Positions 1-6,229 of a DNA stretch of 15,875 nt are shown piece after piece (the first letter of the stretch is position 1; the number at the start of each line of letters is the position of its first letter). The translations under genes and the position numbers were made by a program. The stretch is from the NCBI GenBank assembly GCA_938005345.1, contig CALLNG010000407.1:1-15875 (forward strand). Reading direction: 5' to 3'. The notes beneath the pieces are model-generated. The model was given only the letters and a program-made list of their open reading frames with translations. It was not told the origin of the DNA and ran no database searches. The DNA comes from an uncultured Clostridia bacterium. GTDB lineage: Bacteria > Bacillota > Clostridia > RUG12999.

Positions 1-199
1 TGTTGAGCACCACCGCGCCGGAAATCGCCACAATTTCCTCCACCTCGCGGATATCTTCCGCCATGATGGGCGACGCGCCCGCCGCCAAAATGATGTTGGC
101 GCAGTCGCCAATCGTCACGGTGTTGGTTATACACTCAATCACAGGTTTTTTACGTTTTACCTCCTGCCAAACCTTCTCCATTGTTTCCATCATATCCAT
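1..199 (-). CDS. thiM: Hydroxyethylthiazole kinase, N-terminal part (runs off left edge)
   Basis: ThiM phosphorylates 4-methyl-5-(2-hydroxyethyl)thiazole in thiamin salvage. The 66 visible residues carry the family's N-terminal signature: an ECITNTVT stretch near residues 23-30, a CANIILAAGASPIMA block near 34-48 and the acidic REVEE segment that follows. The start at 199 was chosen because an AAAGGA ribosome binding site lies 8 bases upstream, inside the last codons of thiD; further in-frame ATGs at 193 and 190 are possible. Only 5 bases separate it from the thiD stop, so the two are co-transcribed and probably translationally coupled, under the TPP riboswitch upstream of thiD. The C-terminal part lies outside the window, and thiE would be a normal next gene (inference). 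Confidence 0.93.
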   Translation of the reverse strand, partial: MDMMETMEKVWQEVKRKKPVIECITNTVTIGDCANIILAAGASPIMAEDIREVEEIVAISGAVVLN

Positions 200-204
200 T
201 TAAC

Positions 205-1023
205 TCATCCTTTCTGTTGACCGGCAGCAGGGGATTCCTCCTGCCATAGACGGTAAAAATGGTGCACCGGGCCCACGCCGTGACCCAGCGGGATACCGCG
301 CGCGATCGCGCCAGTGATGTAGTCCTTCGCCTTCCGCACTGCGTCCCGCGGCGCGGCGCCCTTTGCCAGGCAGGCCGCAATAGCGGACGACAGCGTACAG
401 CCCGTGCCATGGGTGTGCCGCGTATCAATGCGCGCGGCGGGAAACACCTCAAACGAACTGCCGTCATAGAGCAAGTCCGCTGCCTCTCCTTTTAGGTGCC
501 CGCCTTTGATCAGCACCAAATCCGGGCCCATCTGGTAAATGGCGCGCGCCGCGTCCTCCCAGTTTTCCGCAGTCACGGCCCCGCCCGTGAGCACCTCCGC
601 TTCCGGAATATTGGGCGTCACCAGCCGGCTCAGCGGCAGCAGCCGCTTGATCAGTGTTTGTACCGCGTCCGGCTGCAGCAAATGGCAACCACTTTTGGAT
701 ACCATCACTGGATCCAGCACCACATTTTGCGGCTGGTACTGCGCCAGTTTGTCCGCAATGGCGGCAATGCTCTCTTTGCGGGACACCATCCCGATTTTCA
801 CCGCGTCCGGCGGAATATCGCCGAACACCGCATCCATTTGCGCCTGAATCACCTCCGGCGAAATGTCTTCCACAGCTGCTACGCCCAGCGTGTTTTGTGC
901 CGTCACAGCCGTGATGACGCTCATGGCGTAGACGCCGAGCGCGGACATGGTCTTAATGTCCGCCTGGACGCCCGCGCCGCCGCTGCAGTCGCTGCCTGCA
1001 ATGGTCAATGCTGTATGAATCAA
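205..1023 (-). CDS. thiD: Hydroxymethylpyrimidine/phosphomethylpyrimidine kinase
   Basis: ThiD is a cytoplasmic ribokinase-fold enzyme that phosphorylates HMP and then HMP-P to the pyrophosphate used in thiamin synthesis. The 272 residues fit the usual 260-275. Visible family motifs are the N-terminal TIAGSDCSGGAGVQADIKT block, VVLDPVMVSKSG near the middle, LVTPNIPEAEVL, and the C-terminal anion-hole segment DTRHTHGTGCTLSSAIAA. The start is a TTG codon at 1021-1023: the reading begins exactly at the conserved N-terminus, no ATG or GTG is placed there, and an AAGGAGAGG site lies about 8 bases upstream. A TPP riboswitch and intrinsic terminator precede it, and thiM follows after 5 bases. Expression should therefore fall when TPP is plentiful. 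Confidence 0.95.
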   Translation of the reverse strand: MIHTALTIAGSDCSGGAGVQADIKTMSALGVYAMSVITAVTAQNTLGVAAVEDISPEVIQAQMDAVFGDIPPDAVKIGMVSRKESIAAIADKLAQYQPQNVVLDPVMVSKSGCHLLQPDAVQTLIKRLLPLSRLVTPNIPEAEVLTGGAVTAENWEDAARAIYQMGPDLVLIKGGHLKGEAADLLYDGSSFEVFPAARIDTRHTHGTGCTLSSAIAACLAKGAAPRDAVRKAKDYITGAIARGIPLGHGVGPVHHFYRLWQEESPAAGQQKG

Positions 1024-1066
1024 CGTTTTCCCTCTCCTTCCCGTGCCGCACCGGAGCGCGGCAGTT

Positions 1067-1100
1067 TCAAAAAAAGCCGGCTCCTGTACGGAACCGGCTT
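1067..1100 (-). terminator. Intrinsic terminator of the TPP riboswitch expression platform
   Basis: Read on the minus strand, arms AAGCCGG (1100-1094) and CCGGCTT (1080-1074) form a GC-rich hairpin that also pairs TTCC with GGAG, followed by a run of seven T. It sits between the TPP aptamer and the thiD ribosome binding site, the normal place for a transcription-termination platform. The opposite strand has a weaker T run. Confidence 0.88.
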
Positions 1101-1126
1101 GCTTTTTTGTGCAAAGAAACAGGCTT

Positions 1127-1230
1127 GATTCCCTACGTCAGCATTCCGCGGGCTTACCGCCCCGGTATCTGAATCAGGTTCAAAGGGTCAGGTTTTAACC
1201 TTCTCAACTCCGCAGAGTCCCCCTACAAAT
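1127..1230 (-). promoter_or_regulatory. TPP (THI-box) riboswitch aptamer
   Basis: The minus strand reads, in order: GTTGAGA (1208-1202, equivalent of CTGAGA), ACCC followed by GAACCTGAT (1189-1173), and TGACGTAGGGA (1140-1130), which are the conserved blocks of the thi box. GATT at 1230-1227 can pair with AATC at 1130-1127 as the outer part of P1. The optional P3a arm is probably the segment around AAGGTTAAAACCT, and the P4 side carries a GC-rich extension. It controls thiD-thiM through the terminator just downstream. Its 5' end abuts the stop codon of the flippase-like gene at 1232. Confidence 0.93.
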
Positions 1231-1231
1231 C

Positions 1232-2299
1232 CTATATCAAATTTTTTTCTCTTCTATTATATCCCACTTTTGGCAATTTGTCAATACGGCGGCGCAGGGA
1301 AAATACCGCCGTGGCCACGCCGCTGACTAGCAGCATGGCGTAAAAACTGATGCCGCGGCTGAGCAGCACGCCCGTCTGGGCAAACGCGGAAGTGAAAATC
1401 CCCGTGGACAGCTGCAAAAACACGCTTTCATTTGCACCCGCCGCGCCGGGAAGAGGCAGCGAGGAAACCGCTACCGCCAGCACAGCCTGCACGGCAATCA
1501 AATCCAACGCGCCCGCGCCGGGCAGCCCCAGCGCCGCATAGACAAACGCAGGCACACAGTACATGCACGTGAGCTGCAACAGGGTAATCAGCAGCATGGC
1601 CAGCGCCAGGCCGGGTCTCCGCCGCAGCAGGGCCGCGCCCTGCCGGTATCCTTCCAGTTGCCGCCGCGCCGCGTCCCGCAGCTTGTCCCCATGGCGTACC
1701 ACGCGGCATTTTTCCAACAGCGCAATCGCGCCCAGCACCAATTTTTCCGCCGCTGGCTGCCAAAACACCGCCACCACAATCAGCGTCACCAGCAGCAAAT
1801 TAAACGAACCGCCCAGGCAAAACAGCAGCAACACATAGCCTTTTGCCGCGCCCAGCAACTGCCAGCGCAGCAGCAGCGCCGCTCCGGCATACAGCAGCAT
1901 ACCCGTTTGGTACACCGCGCCCAGCATCAGGTAGCACAGGGCGCTATGCGCCACGGGCACCTTGTTTTTCGTCATCAGCATGACCTGCACGGGCTGCCCG
2001 CCTGACGCGGACGGCGTAATGGAACTGAAATAAAAGCCCGCAAATGCATAACCCATGCAGTGCCGAAAGGGCAGTTTCCCGCCTAGCGGGCGCATCACCA
2101 GGCGCGTGTTGACCGCTTCGCACGCCACAAACCCCAGCATGGCTGCCAGTCCCAAGGCCAAAAACCAGTAATTGGCCCGCTGCATGGCCTGTCCAAGCTG
2201 GGCCAGTCCGCCGCCGCGCAGCAGGTAGTACAGCGTCACGCCCGCCAGCGCCGCCAGCACCGCACCGCTTACGATATATTGTTTCAACCGCTTTTTCAT
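1232..2299 (-). CDS. Multi-pass membrane protein, flippase-like / LPG-synthase TM family (UPF0104)
   Basis: 355 residues with roughly eight hydrophobic segments, the first right after a basic MKKRLKQY N-terminus. Family-like marks are the SITPSASGGQPVQVMLM segment in the middle and LPLPGAAGANESVFL near the C-terminus, matching the glycine/proline motifs of the lysylphosphatidylglycerol-synthase transmembrane/UPF0104 family (PF03706), whose members are thought to move or modify lipids. The start at 2299 was chosen because its ATG overlaps the stop of the glycosyltransferase gene as ATGA; a longer reading up to 2461 would only translate the neighbour out of frame. Pairing with a diacylglycerol-type glycosyltransferase suggests a role in membrane glycolipid export or translocation (inference). 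The 3' end carries the promoter of the thiamin operon. Confidence 0.85.
   Translation of the reverse strand: MKKRLKQYIVSGAVLAALAGVTLYYLLRGGGLAQLGQAMQRANYWFLALGLAAMLGFVACEAVNTRLVMRPLGGKLPFRHCMGYAFAGFYFSSITPSASGGQPVQVMLMTKNKVPVAHSALCYLMLGAVYQTGMLLYAGAALLLRWQLLGAAKGYVLLLFCLGGSFNLLLVTLIVVAVFWQPAAEKLVLGAIALLEKCRVVRHGDKLRDAARRQLEGYRQGAALLRRRPGLALAMLLITLLQLTCMYCVPAFVYAALGLPGAGALDLIAVQAVLAVAVSSLPLPGAAGANESVFLQLSTGIFTSAFAQTGVLLSRGISFYAMLLVSGVATAVFSLRRRIDKLPKVGYNRREKNLI
1256..1284 (-). promoter_or_regulatory. Consensus sigma-A promoter for the riboswitch-thiDM transcript, inside an upstream CDS
   Basis: On the minus strand TTGACA (1284-1279), a 17-base spacer and TATAAT (1261-1256) match both consensus hexamers exactly. 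Transcription would start near 1249, about 20 bases before the TPP aptamer. The whole promoter lies within the last codons of the flippase-like gene, which stops at 1232. Confidence 0.87.
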
Positions 2300-3387
2300 T
2301 GTGCCATCTCCCTCACTTGCAGTTGCCGGGCAATCGCTGCCGTCACATCTGCGTGCAGGCCGCCCCGCACCGCCGTGATGTTGCGGCGCATACGCTCCAG
2401 CTGCGCGCTGTCCTCCAGAAGCGCCAGGGTTATGCCCGCCAAATCCGCCGGGCGCCGCCACAGCACCCGTCCGATTCCGTGCCGCTCAATGAACCGCGCG
2501 TTTTTCTTTTCCTGCCCCAGCTCCGGGTGACACACCAACATGGGCACGCCCGCATACATGCTTTCAAACAGTGTAATCCCGCCCGGCTTAGAGAGCAGCA
2601 AATCCGCATCGTGCATATAAACGTCCACCCGGTTGGTAAAGCCCACAGGGTGAATGTTGGCCCACCGTCCCTGCAGCGTGTCATACAGCGCGCGGTTGGT
2701 TCCCGTCAGCACCGTGACCGACACGTGCGGCGCATGGCTGAGCGTTTCATAAAAGGCGGTTCCCTTTTGCGGCAGCAAGCACAGTCCCCCGCCGCTGACC
2801 AGCAGGTGCTTGTCCGCGCGCGGCGCGTGCGGACAGGCGGTGCGAAACCGGGCGCCCACCGGAATGCCGCTGACTTGAATTTTATCAGAGGGAATTTTTT
2901 TACGCATCAGCGCCCATTTTACCTCCGCCGCCGGCACCAGATATAAATCCGTATGGGGCGCAATCCATTCGCTGTGCGCGCTCACGTCCGTGATACAGGT
3001 CACGGCACACATCTGCGCGCCATACACCTGTTTGTACAGGGAAGTAAGCTGCGCGCCAAAGGGCAGCGCAGATAGAATCACGTCTGGACAGCAAGCCTGC
3101 ACCAGCTGGTGAAAGGGCCGCAAAAACAGACGCACCACCGCGCTTTTACATGTTTGCGGCAATTTGTCGTTGCAGGTGTAGTAGGCATTATATAAAAATT
3201 TTGCGTGGCGCACCATCGCGCCGAACGCCTGGTACAGCGCGCCGCTGCGCTGCGGCATGAGCTGCTCCACGATATCGCATAGCTGCACCTGCGCATCGGG
3301 AAATTTTGCCAACATCTGCGCCCGCAGCGCCGTGGCAGCCGATAGGTGCCCCATGCCAAATTTTCCGCTCAAAATTAAAATCTTCAT
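2296..3387 (-). CDS. MGDG-synthase/UgtP-like glycosyltransferase (GT28)
   Basis: 363 residues, close to the 370-400 of UgtP/YpfP processive diacylglycerol glucosyltransferases. The N-terminal domain begins MKILILSGKFGMGH with the glycine-rich GMGH loop and continues with an LCDIVEQL segment, as in the MGDG-synthase N-terminal domain (PF06925). VSGIPVGARF near residues 174-183 marks the linker, and the C-terminal GT-B domain holds LLLSKPGGITLFESMYAGVP, the nucleotide-sugar site, and a later QEKKNARF segment. No signal peptide, so it should act on the inner membrane face. The start has an AAAGGGG site about 6 bases upstream. It is translationally coupled to the flippase-like gene. The sugar donor and lipid acceptor cannot be told from sequence; cell-wall lipid-II-type substrates are less likely because the N-terminus is MGDG-type and not MurG-type. 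Confidence 0.87.
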   Translation of the reverse strand: MKILILSGKFGMGHLSAATALRAQMLAKFPDAQVQLCDIVEQLMPQRSGALYQAFGAMVRHAKFLYNAYYTCNDKLPQTCKSAVVRLFLRPFHQLVQACCPDVILSALPFGAQLTSLYKQVYGAQMCAVTCITDVSAHSEWIAPHTDLYLVPAAEVKWALMRKKIPSDKIQVSGIPVGARFRTACPHAPRADKHLLVSGGGLCLLPQKGTAFYETLSHAPHVSVTVLTGTNRALYDTLQGRWANIHPVGFTNRVDVYMHDADLLLSKPGGITLFESMYAGVPMLVCHPELGQEKKNARFIERHGIGRVLWRRPADLAGITLALLEDSAQLERMRRNITAVRGGLHADVTAAIARQLQVREMAQ

Positions 3388-3453
3388 CCTGCCTGTCCCC
3401 TTTCCTTCTCCATTTCATCCCCCAACCAAATAGATATTGTCTTCCATATTCCC

Positions 3454-3462
3454 ATTGTATCA
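3454..3462 (-). promoter_or_regulatory. Extended -10 promoter for the glycosyltransferase-flippase operon
   Basis: On the minus strand TG-A-TACAAT (3462-3454) is an extended -10 element; no good -35 hexamer is visible at 17 bases, which is usual for this class. Start of transcription would be near 3447, about 60 bases before the ATG at 3387. Confidence 0.55.
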
Positions 3463-3481
3463 TACAAATGTTAAATTTAAT

Positions 3482-3505
3482 AGAGAAATTTCTTAAATTT
3501 TCTCT
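3482..3505. repeat. AT-rich inverted repeat upstream of the glycosyltransferase promoter
   Basis: Arms AGAGAAATTT (3482-3491) and AATTTTCTCT (3496-3505) are complementary in 9 of 10 positions around the 4-base centre CTTA. It covers the -35 region of the minus-strand promoter and is followed on the plus strand by a run of T. It may be an operator or an AT-rich hairpin; no regulator is identified. Confidence 0.45.
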
Positions 3506-3548
3506 AATTTTTTTTGTATAAATTCTAAAAATGTACCGCATACTATGT

Positions 3549-3563
3549 TTGACTTTAAGTCAA
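3549..3563. repeat. 15-base palindrome at the DUF1540 gene start region
   Basis: TTGACTT (3549-3555) and AAGTCAA (3557-3563) are perfect inverted arms around one central T. A possible -10 box, TACTAT, lies at 3541-3546, and the last two A of the palindrome belong to the AAGGAGG ribosome binding site (3562-3568). It could be a DNA operator at the transcription start or an RNA hairpin that partly hides the ribosome binding site. Confidence 0.5.
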
Positions 3564-3577
3564 GGAGGAATCATACT

Positions 3578-3742
3578 ATGAATTGTCAGGCAAACAAAAG
3601 TATTCAATGTACGGTACAGCAGTGCAAACACCACTGCCAGCAGGAAAATTACTGTTCCTTGGACAGTATTTTAATCGGAACACATGAAATGAATCCAACC
3701 ATGGATCAGTGCACCGACTGCAAATCCTTTCAAAAGAAATAA
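3578..3742 (+). CDS. DUF1540 domain small cysteine-rich protein
   Basis: 54 residues with the spacing of conserved residues typical of DUF1540 (PF07561): IQCTVQQCKHHCQQENYC, then L-x-x-I-L-I-G, and a final T-x-C-x-x-F-like end (CTDCKSF). Seven cysteines in 54 residues, with histidines between them, suggest metal binding; the family is common in clostridia and bacilli, in some cases in sporulating cells, but its role is not known. The start at 3578 has a perfect AAGGAGG 9 bases upstream; a longer in-frame start at 3545 precedes that site and was rejected. A bidirectional terminator follows 10 bases after the stop. The gene stands alone, divergent from the glycosyltransferase operon. Confidence 0.9.
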   Translation: MNCQANKSIQCTVQQCKHHCQQENYCSLDSILIGTHEMNPTMDQCTDCKSFQKK

Positions 3743-3752
3743 GTAGTCCCAT

Positions 3753-3788
3753 AAAAAAACTTCTCCAACCATTTGGAGAAGTTTTTTT
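3753..3788. terminator. Bidirectional intrinsic terminator
   Basis: AAAAAAACTTCTCCAA and TTGGAGAAGTTTTTTT are perfect complements around CCAT. T runs of seven occur on both strands, so it can end the DUF1540 gene (+) and the convergent membrane protein gene (-). Confidence 0.92.
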
Positions 3789-3851
3789 ATGCCCGCATTT
3801 TGCTGCCCATTGCCCGGGAAATTGCGGCAATTCTGCGCCAGCCCAGGCGCA

Positions 3852-4097
3852 CTACTGCTGCTGCCCGCCGCCGTTGTCCAGCGGGCGGGTCCATTTGGCA
3901 TAAAACACGCCGGAAGCCGCTAAACATTCCAAAAACACCAGCCAAGCCAGCGGCAAGAAATATTTCACTAGCGCATGGTTTTCCGACAGCAGCGGCAGGC
4001 CGTCTGCCACCGGCCCCATTGCCAGCAAAAAACAGGCAAACCATGTGCCAAACCGCAGTATATCCCGGTAAAATGTGCGTTTCCAGCTTCCTTTCAT
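3852..4097 (-). CDS. Small membrane protein of unknown function (two helices)
   Basis: 81 residues: a basic start MKGSWKRTFYRD, a first hydrophobic segment at about residues 14-36, a short polar loop with SENHALVK, a second hydrophobic segment at about 45-67 and a polar glutamine-rich tail. No family was recognised. The start at 4097 is supported by an AAGGAAGG stretch 7-8 bases upstream. Support for it being real: a fitting promoter 60 bases upstream, a ribosome binding site, two clean membrane helices and a terminator on its 3' side at 3753-3788. The overlapping plus-strand reading frame across this region is a shadow. Confidence 0.7.
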   Translation of the reverse strand: MKGSWKRTFYRDILRFGTWFACFLLAMGPVADGLPLLSENHALVKYFLPLAWLVFLECLAASGVFYAKWTRPLDNGGGQQQ

Positions 4098-4155
4098 CCC
4101 ATTTCCTTCCTTTCTTTTCTCCCGCAATGCAGCCGGATGTTTCTCTTTTGTTTTT

Positions 4156-4185
4156 ATTGTATCACGCCGCACACGCCCCCGTCAA
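4156..4185 (-). promoter_or_regulatory. Promoter of the small two-helix membrane protein gene
   Basis: On the minus strand TTGACG (4185-4180), 18 bases, TACAAT (4161-4156), with a TG one base before the -10. Transcription would start near 4149, giving a leader of about 50 bases to the ATG at 4097. Confidence 0.7.
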
Positions 4186-4306
4186 ACCTGAACTTTTTCC
4201 ATTGCAGGAAACCTTTGGCAGCCCATTTACCCGGTTTCCCCTTTTTTCGCCAAAAACTCCTGTCGAAAGCGCACGGAAGGGGGCGGAATTTCACGAGCGC
4301 TTTTTC

Positions 4307-4335
4307 TTGCATTCCGGCATATGGTGCGCTATAAT
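4307..4335 (+). promoter_or_regulatory. Promoter of the 161-residue unknown protein gene
   Basis: TTGCAT (4307-4312), a 17-base spacer and a perfect TATAAT (4330-4335). Transcription would start near 4342, which rules out the in-frame ATG at 4341 and supports the start at 4416. Just upstream, AAAGCGC (4266-4272) and GCGCTTT (4297-4303) are inverted; their role is unknown. The rest of the 318-base gap between the two divergent genes shows nothing else. Confidence 0.75.
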
Positions 4336-4415
4336 AATTTATGGAAAACACACAAGATGTTGTGGGATTTGTCCAATCTTTACACAAGATAACAGCAAGA
4401 AAGGGAGTTACATTG

Positions 4416-4901
4416 ATGCAATCCTACCAAGCGAAACCGGAATTTGCCCAAATGCCGGAAGAGTTAATTTTGATAGAAACCGTGCAGCTGCACCAGGCGT
4501 CCCTGGCGCTATCTTACTATATGACAGCAAACACAAGCCGCAGCGCGACCAGTATTTCTATGACGGAATACGGCGTGGAAATCCAGCAGTCAACGCCGTC
4601 CAGCCGCACGATTCAGCGCAGCTATGCCCTGTGCCTCACCCCAGACCAGGAGGAGGCGGAGGAAATAGTGCAGTTTTTGGCGCTGCACACAGTAACGCCG
4701 CAACAGCTGCACCTGGTGCTGGAAGAGTTTTGGCTGGACACGGACACGCCCCGCGTGCCGCCGGCAATTCTCACTTGGGAAGAACAGCAGCTCATCAGCG
4801 ACAGCATGCGGCGCAAACTGCCCATGGTCTCACGGGATTTGCAAAAATTGCAGGAGCGCGAACAGCTCCTTTTGTCTGACGGTATCACCTTTACTTTTTG
4901 A
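4416..4901 (+). CDS. Hypothetical protein, unrecognised
   Basis: 161 residues, soluble and acidic, beginning MQSYQAKPEFAQ. No signal peptide and no membrane segment. The middle (about residues 30-70) has a beta-rich, serine/threonine-rich part with an internal ALSYYM segment and SMTEYGVEIQ; the rest looks alpha-helical with glutamate-rich helices (DQEEAEEIVQFLA, EEFWLD, QKLQEREQLL), the last possibly a short coiled coil. No family known to me fits. The start at 4416 has AAAGGGAG about 8 bases upstream and a clear promoter before it. The gene is monocistronic and ends at an 18-base-pair terminator. It is very likely a real gene, but its function cannot be given. Confidence 0.82.
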   Translation: MQSYQAKPEFAQMPEELILIETVQLHQASLALSYYMTANTSRSATSISMTEYGVEIQQSTPSSRTIQRSYALCLTPDQEEAEEIVQFLALHTVTPQQLHLVLEEFWLDTDTPRVPPAILTWEEQQLISDSMRRKLPMVSRDLQKLQEREQLLLSDGITFTF

Positions 4902-4980
4902 CGGCTCCCGCGGCGGCCCCGGCGCTGCACCCCCCTGCGCGCCACACCCCCTCCGCCGCGGTTCATGCCCAATATACACA

Positions 4981-5030
4981 CAAGACGCCCTCCGGCAGCA
5001 CGCCAGCTGCCGGAGGGCGTCTTGTTTTTT
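4981..5030 (+). terminator. Strong intrinsic terminator after the unknown protein gene
   Basis: Perfect 18-base-pair stem (CAAGACGCCCTCCGGCAG, 4981-4998, with 5007-5024), 8-base loop, then TTTTTT. There is no T run on the other strand, so it mainly serves the plus-strand gene. Between the stop at 4901 and this hairpin, CCGCGGCGG (4908-4916) and CCGCCGCGG (4953-4961) are also inverted and may form a second, looser hairpin. Confidence 0.93.
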
Positions 5031-5045
5031 CTGTTTCACGCAGTG

Positions 5046-5597
5046 TTAGGCTTGTTCATTTGCACAACAAAACTGTTCCCGCCCCTGATATTCGCTTTGT
5101 ATGATTTCAAACATATCTTCCGGGCTTTCCCGGCAACCATTTTGCAGCCATAGTTGAATAATTTGAGTGATTCCTCCTTTGAAAAATTCCATATGGTATT
5201 GCACAAAACGGTTTTGAAAATGTCGCTTCGCCAGGTTGCTGTCATAGGTGACAATTTGATAGTTGTGGTCATAGCCCAATTTAAAATATGTCTGGTAAAA
5301 TAGCTGGTTCTCCTTAATATGGCGGAATAGTTTCAAATAATCGTGGCTGTTAAACCTCTGTGTGATTTCACGCTGGTACAGACGGGATAAATTGTTTTCC
5401 AGCTTGTCCCGGATAGAATCTGCTAAATCGTAAATATCAGTATAGTTGGCATAGAATGTGGAGCGGTTCAATCCCGCCTGTTTGCAAAGGTCCGAAACGC
5501 TGATTTTACTCAACTCTTTGGTTTTCAGCATGTCCAGAAAGACCTTCTCCATGCGCGCAATCGACGCTTTTTTTCGTTTATTGTCCGGCGTATTCAT
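5046..5597 (-). CDS. TetR/AcrR family transcriptional regulator
   Basis: 183 residues, the usual TetR length. Residues 10-55 form the DNA-binding domain: a first helix with RMEKVFLDMLKTKELSKISV, then the helix-turn-helix with VSDLCKQAGLNRSTFYANY, which closely matches the TetR recognition-helix pattern. The C-terminal part resembles the clostridial TetR_C_8-like ligand domain (aromatic-rich, FYQTYFKLGYD). The start at 5597 has AAGGAGG 6 bases upstream. It is divergent from the four-helix membrane protein gene at 5725, with promoters that overlap in the shared gap, so it probably represses that gene and itself. The effector cannot be told. Confidence 0.92.
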   Translation of the reverse strand: MNTPDNKRKKASIARMEKVFLDMLKTKELSKISVSDLCKQAGLNRSTFYANYTDIYDLADSIRDKLENNLSRLYQREITQRFNSHDYLKLFRHIKENQLFYQTYFKLGYDHNYQIVTYDSNLAKRHFQNRFVQYHMEFFKGGITQIIQLWLQNGCRESPEDMFEIIQSEYQGREQFCCANEQA

Positions 5598-5639
5598 GCA
5601 AAACCTCCTTTATTCCAACACTTTTCGGTAAATTGATGA

Positions 5640-5668
5640 TTGTTTTGGGCTTTTTCCTATATTATACT
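5640..5668 (+). promoter_or_regulatory. Promoter of the four-helix membrane protein gene
   Basis: TTGTTT (5640-5645), 17 bases, TATACT (5663-5668). Transcription would start near 5675, before the palindrome at 5687-5699 and the ribosome binding site at about 5709-5717. Confidence 0.6.
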
Positions 5669-5689
5669 ATATGCAGACCAAAACGACAA
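5661..5689 (-). promoter_or_regulatory. Promoter of the TetR gene
   Basis: On the minus strand TTGTCG (5689-5684), 17 bases, TATAAT (5666-5661). It overlaps the divergent plus-strand promoter: the two -10 boxes share four bases. Confidence 0.72.
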
Positions 5690-5699
5690 CCGTTGGTTG
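5687..5699. repeat. Palindrome CAACC-GTT-GGTTG, candidate TetR operator
   Basis: Perfect 5-base arms around 3 bases. It overlaps the -35 box of the TetR promoter and lies just downstream of the divergent start point, where binding would block both. A second inverted pair, GTTTTGG (5642-5648) and CCAAAAC (5678-5684), brackets both -10 boxes and is an alternative operator. Confidence 0.45.
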
Positions 5700-5724
5700 A
5701 ATGAAAATGGAGGAGGTGCTAACT

Positions 5725-6096
5725 ATGAAAAAAAGCAGTTTTGCCGCTATGATATTGGGAACCATCAGCGGTACGTTGTTCGCGCTGGGACTATGTATGG
5801 CACTTATCCCGGAATGGGACGTATTTGTGCCGGGCATTGTGCTGGGCTGCGCCGGCCTGCTGCTTGCGCTGGTGACTCTATTTATCTGGAGAAAGCTGGA
5901 GCACAAGTCGCCCGTGCACATTTCTGGTAAAGCCATTTTAACAGGCATTGCCGGAATTGCTGGCGCACTGGCATTTGGCGTGGGCATGTGCTTGAGCATG
6001 GTCTGGAACCATTTGATCCTGGGTGTTGCCATTGGCCTTGCCGGAATCGTTCTTTTACTCTGTCTCATCCCATTGGCAAAGGGTTTCAAAGAGTGA
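5725..6096 (+). CDS. Small integral membrane protein, TetR-linked
   Basis: 123 residues with four hydrophobic segments at about residues 5-27, 33-53, 68-89 and 93-115, separated by short loops; the one larger polar stretch is a basic WRKLEHKSPVH loop between helices two and three. Glycine-rich helices (ILTGIAGIAGALAFG) suggest close packing or oligomers. I know similar short membrane proteins next to TetR genes in clostridia but no assigned function. The start at 5725 is chosen because GGAGGAGGT lies about 8 bases upstream; the in-frame ATG at 5701 precedes that site. Being divergent from the TetR gene suggests that it is the regulated target, perhaps in stress or toxicant response (inference). 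Confidence 0.85.
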   Translation: MKKSSFAAMILGTISGTLFALGLCMALIPEWDVFVPGIVLGCAGLLLALVTLFIWRKLEHKSPVHISGKAILTGIAGIAGALAFGVGMCLSMVWNHLILGVAIGLAGIVLLLCLIPLAKGFKE

Positions 6097-6181
6097 GAAA
6101 TAGACTAACCTCGCGCGGCAGCAACAGCCGCCGGAGCGGGCGCGGCCTTCCCCCAAACGAGAGGCAGGCAGATATACAATC

Positions 6182-6216
6182 AAAAACGGGCGGCGCCTTC
6201 TACGCCGTCCGTTTTT
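6182..6216. terminator. Bidirectional intrinsic terminator
   Basis: AAAAACGGGCGGCG (6182-6195) pairs with CGCCGTCCGTTTTT (6203-6216) with one G-T wobble on the plus strand and a 7-base loop. T5 occurs on both strands. It separates the membrane protein gene (+) from the convergent murL-murD2-sanA operon (-). The stretch 6097-6181 shows nothing else. Confidence 0.9.
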
Positions 6217-6229
6217 ACGTCCCATTTGG

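Noticed and set aside
2300..2461. Extended start of the flippase-like protein at 2461
   Set aside because: Lies fully inside the glycosyltransferase gene; the ATGA overlap start at 2299 is followed by a proper membrane-protein N-terminus.
3773..4879. Plus-strand reading frame of 368 codons across 3773-4879
   Set aside because: Crosses a terminator, two promoters and two better-supported genes; low-complexity proline/alanine composition.
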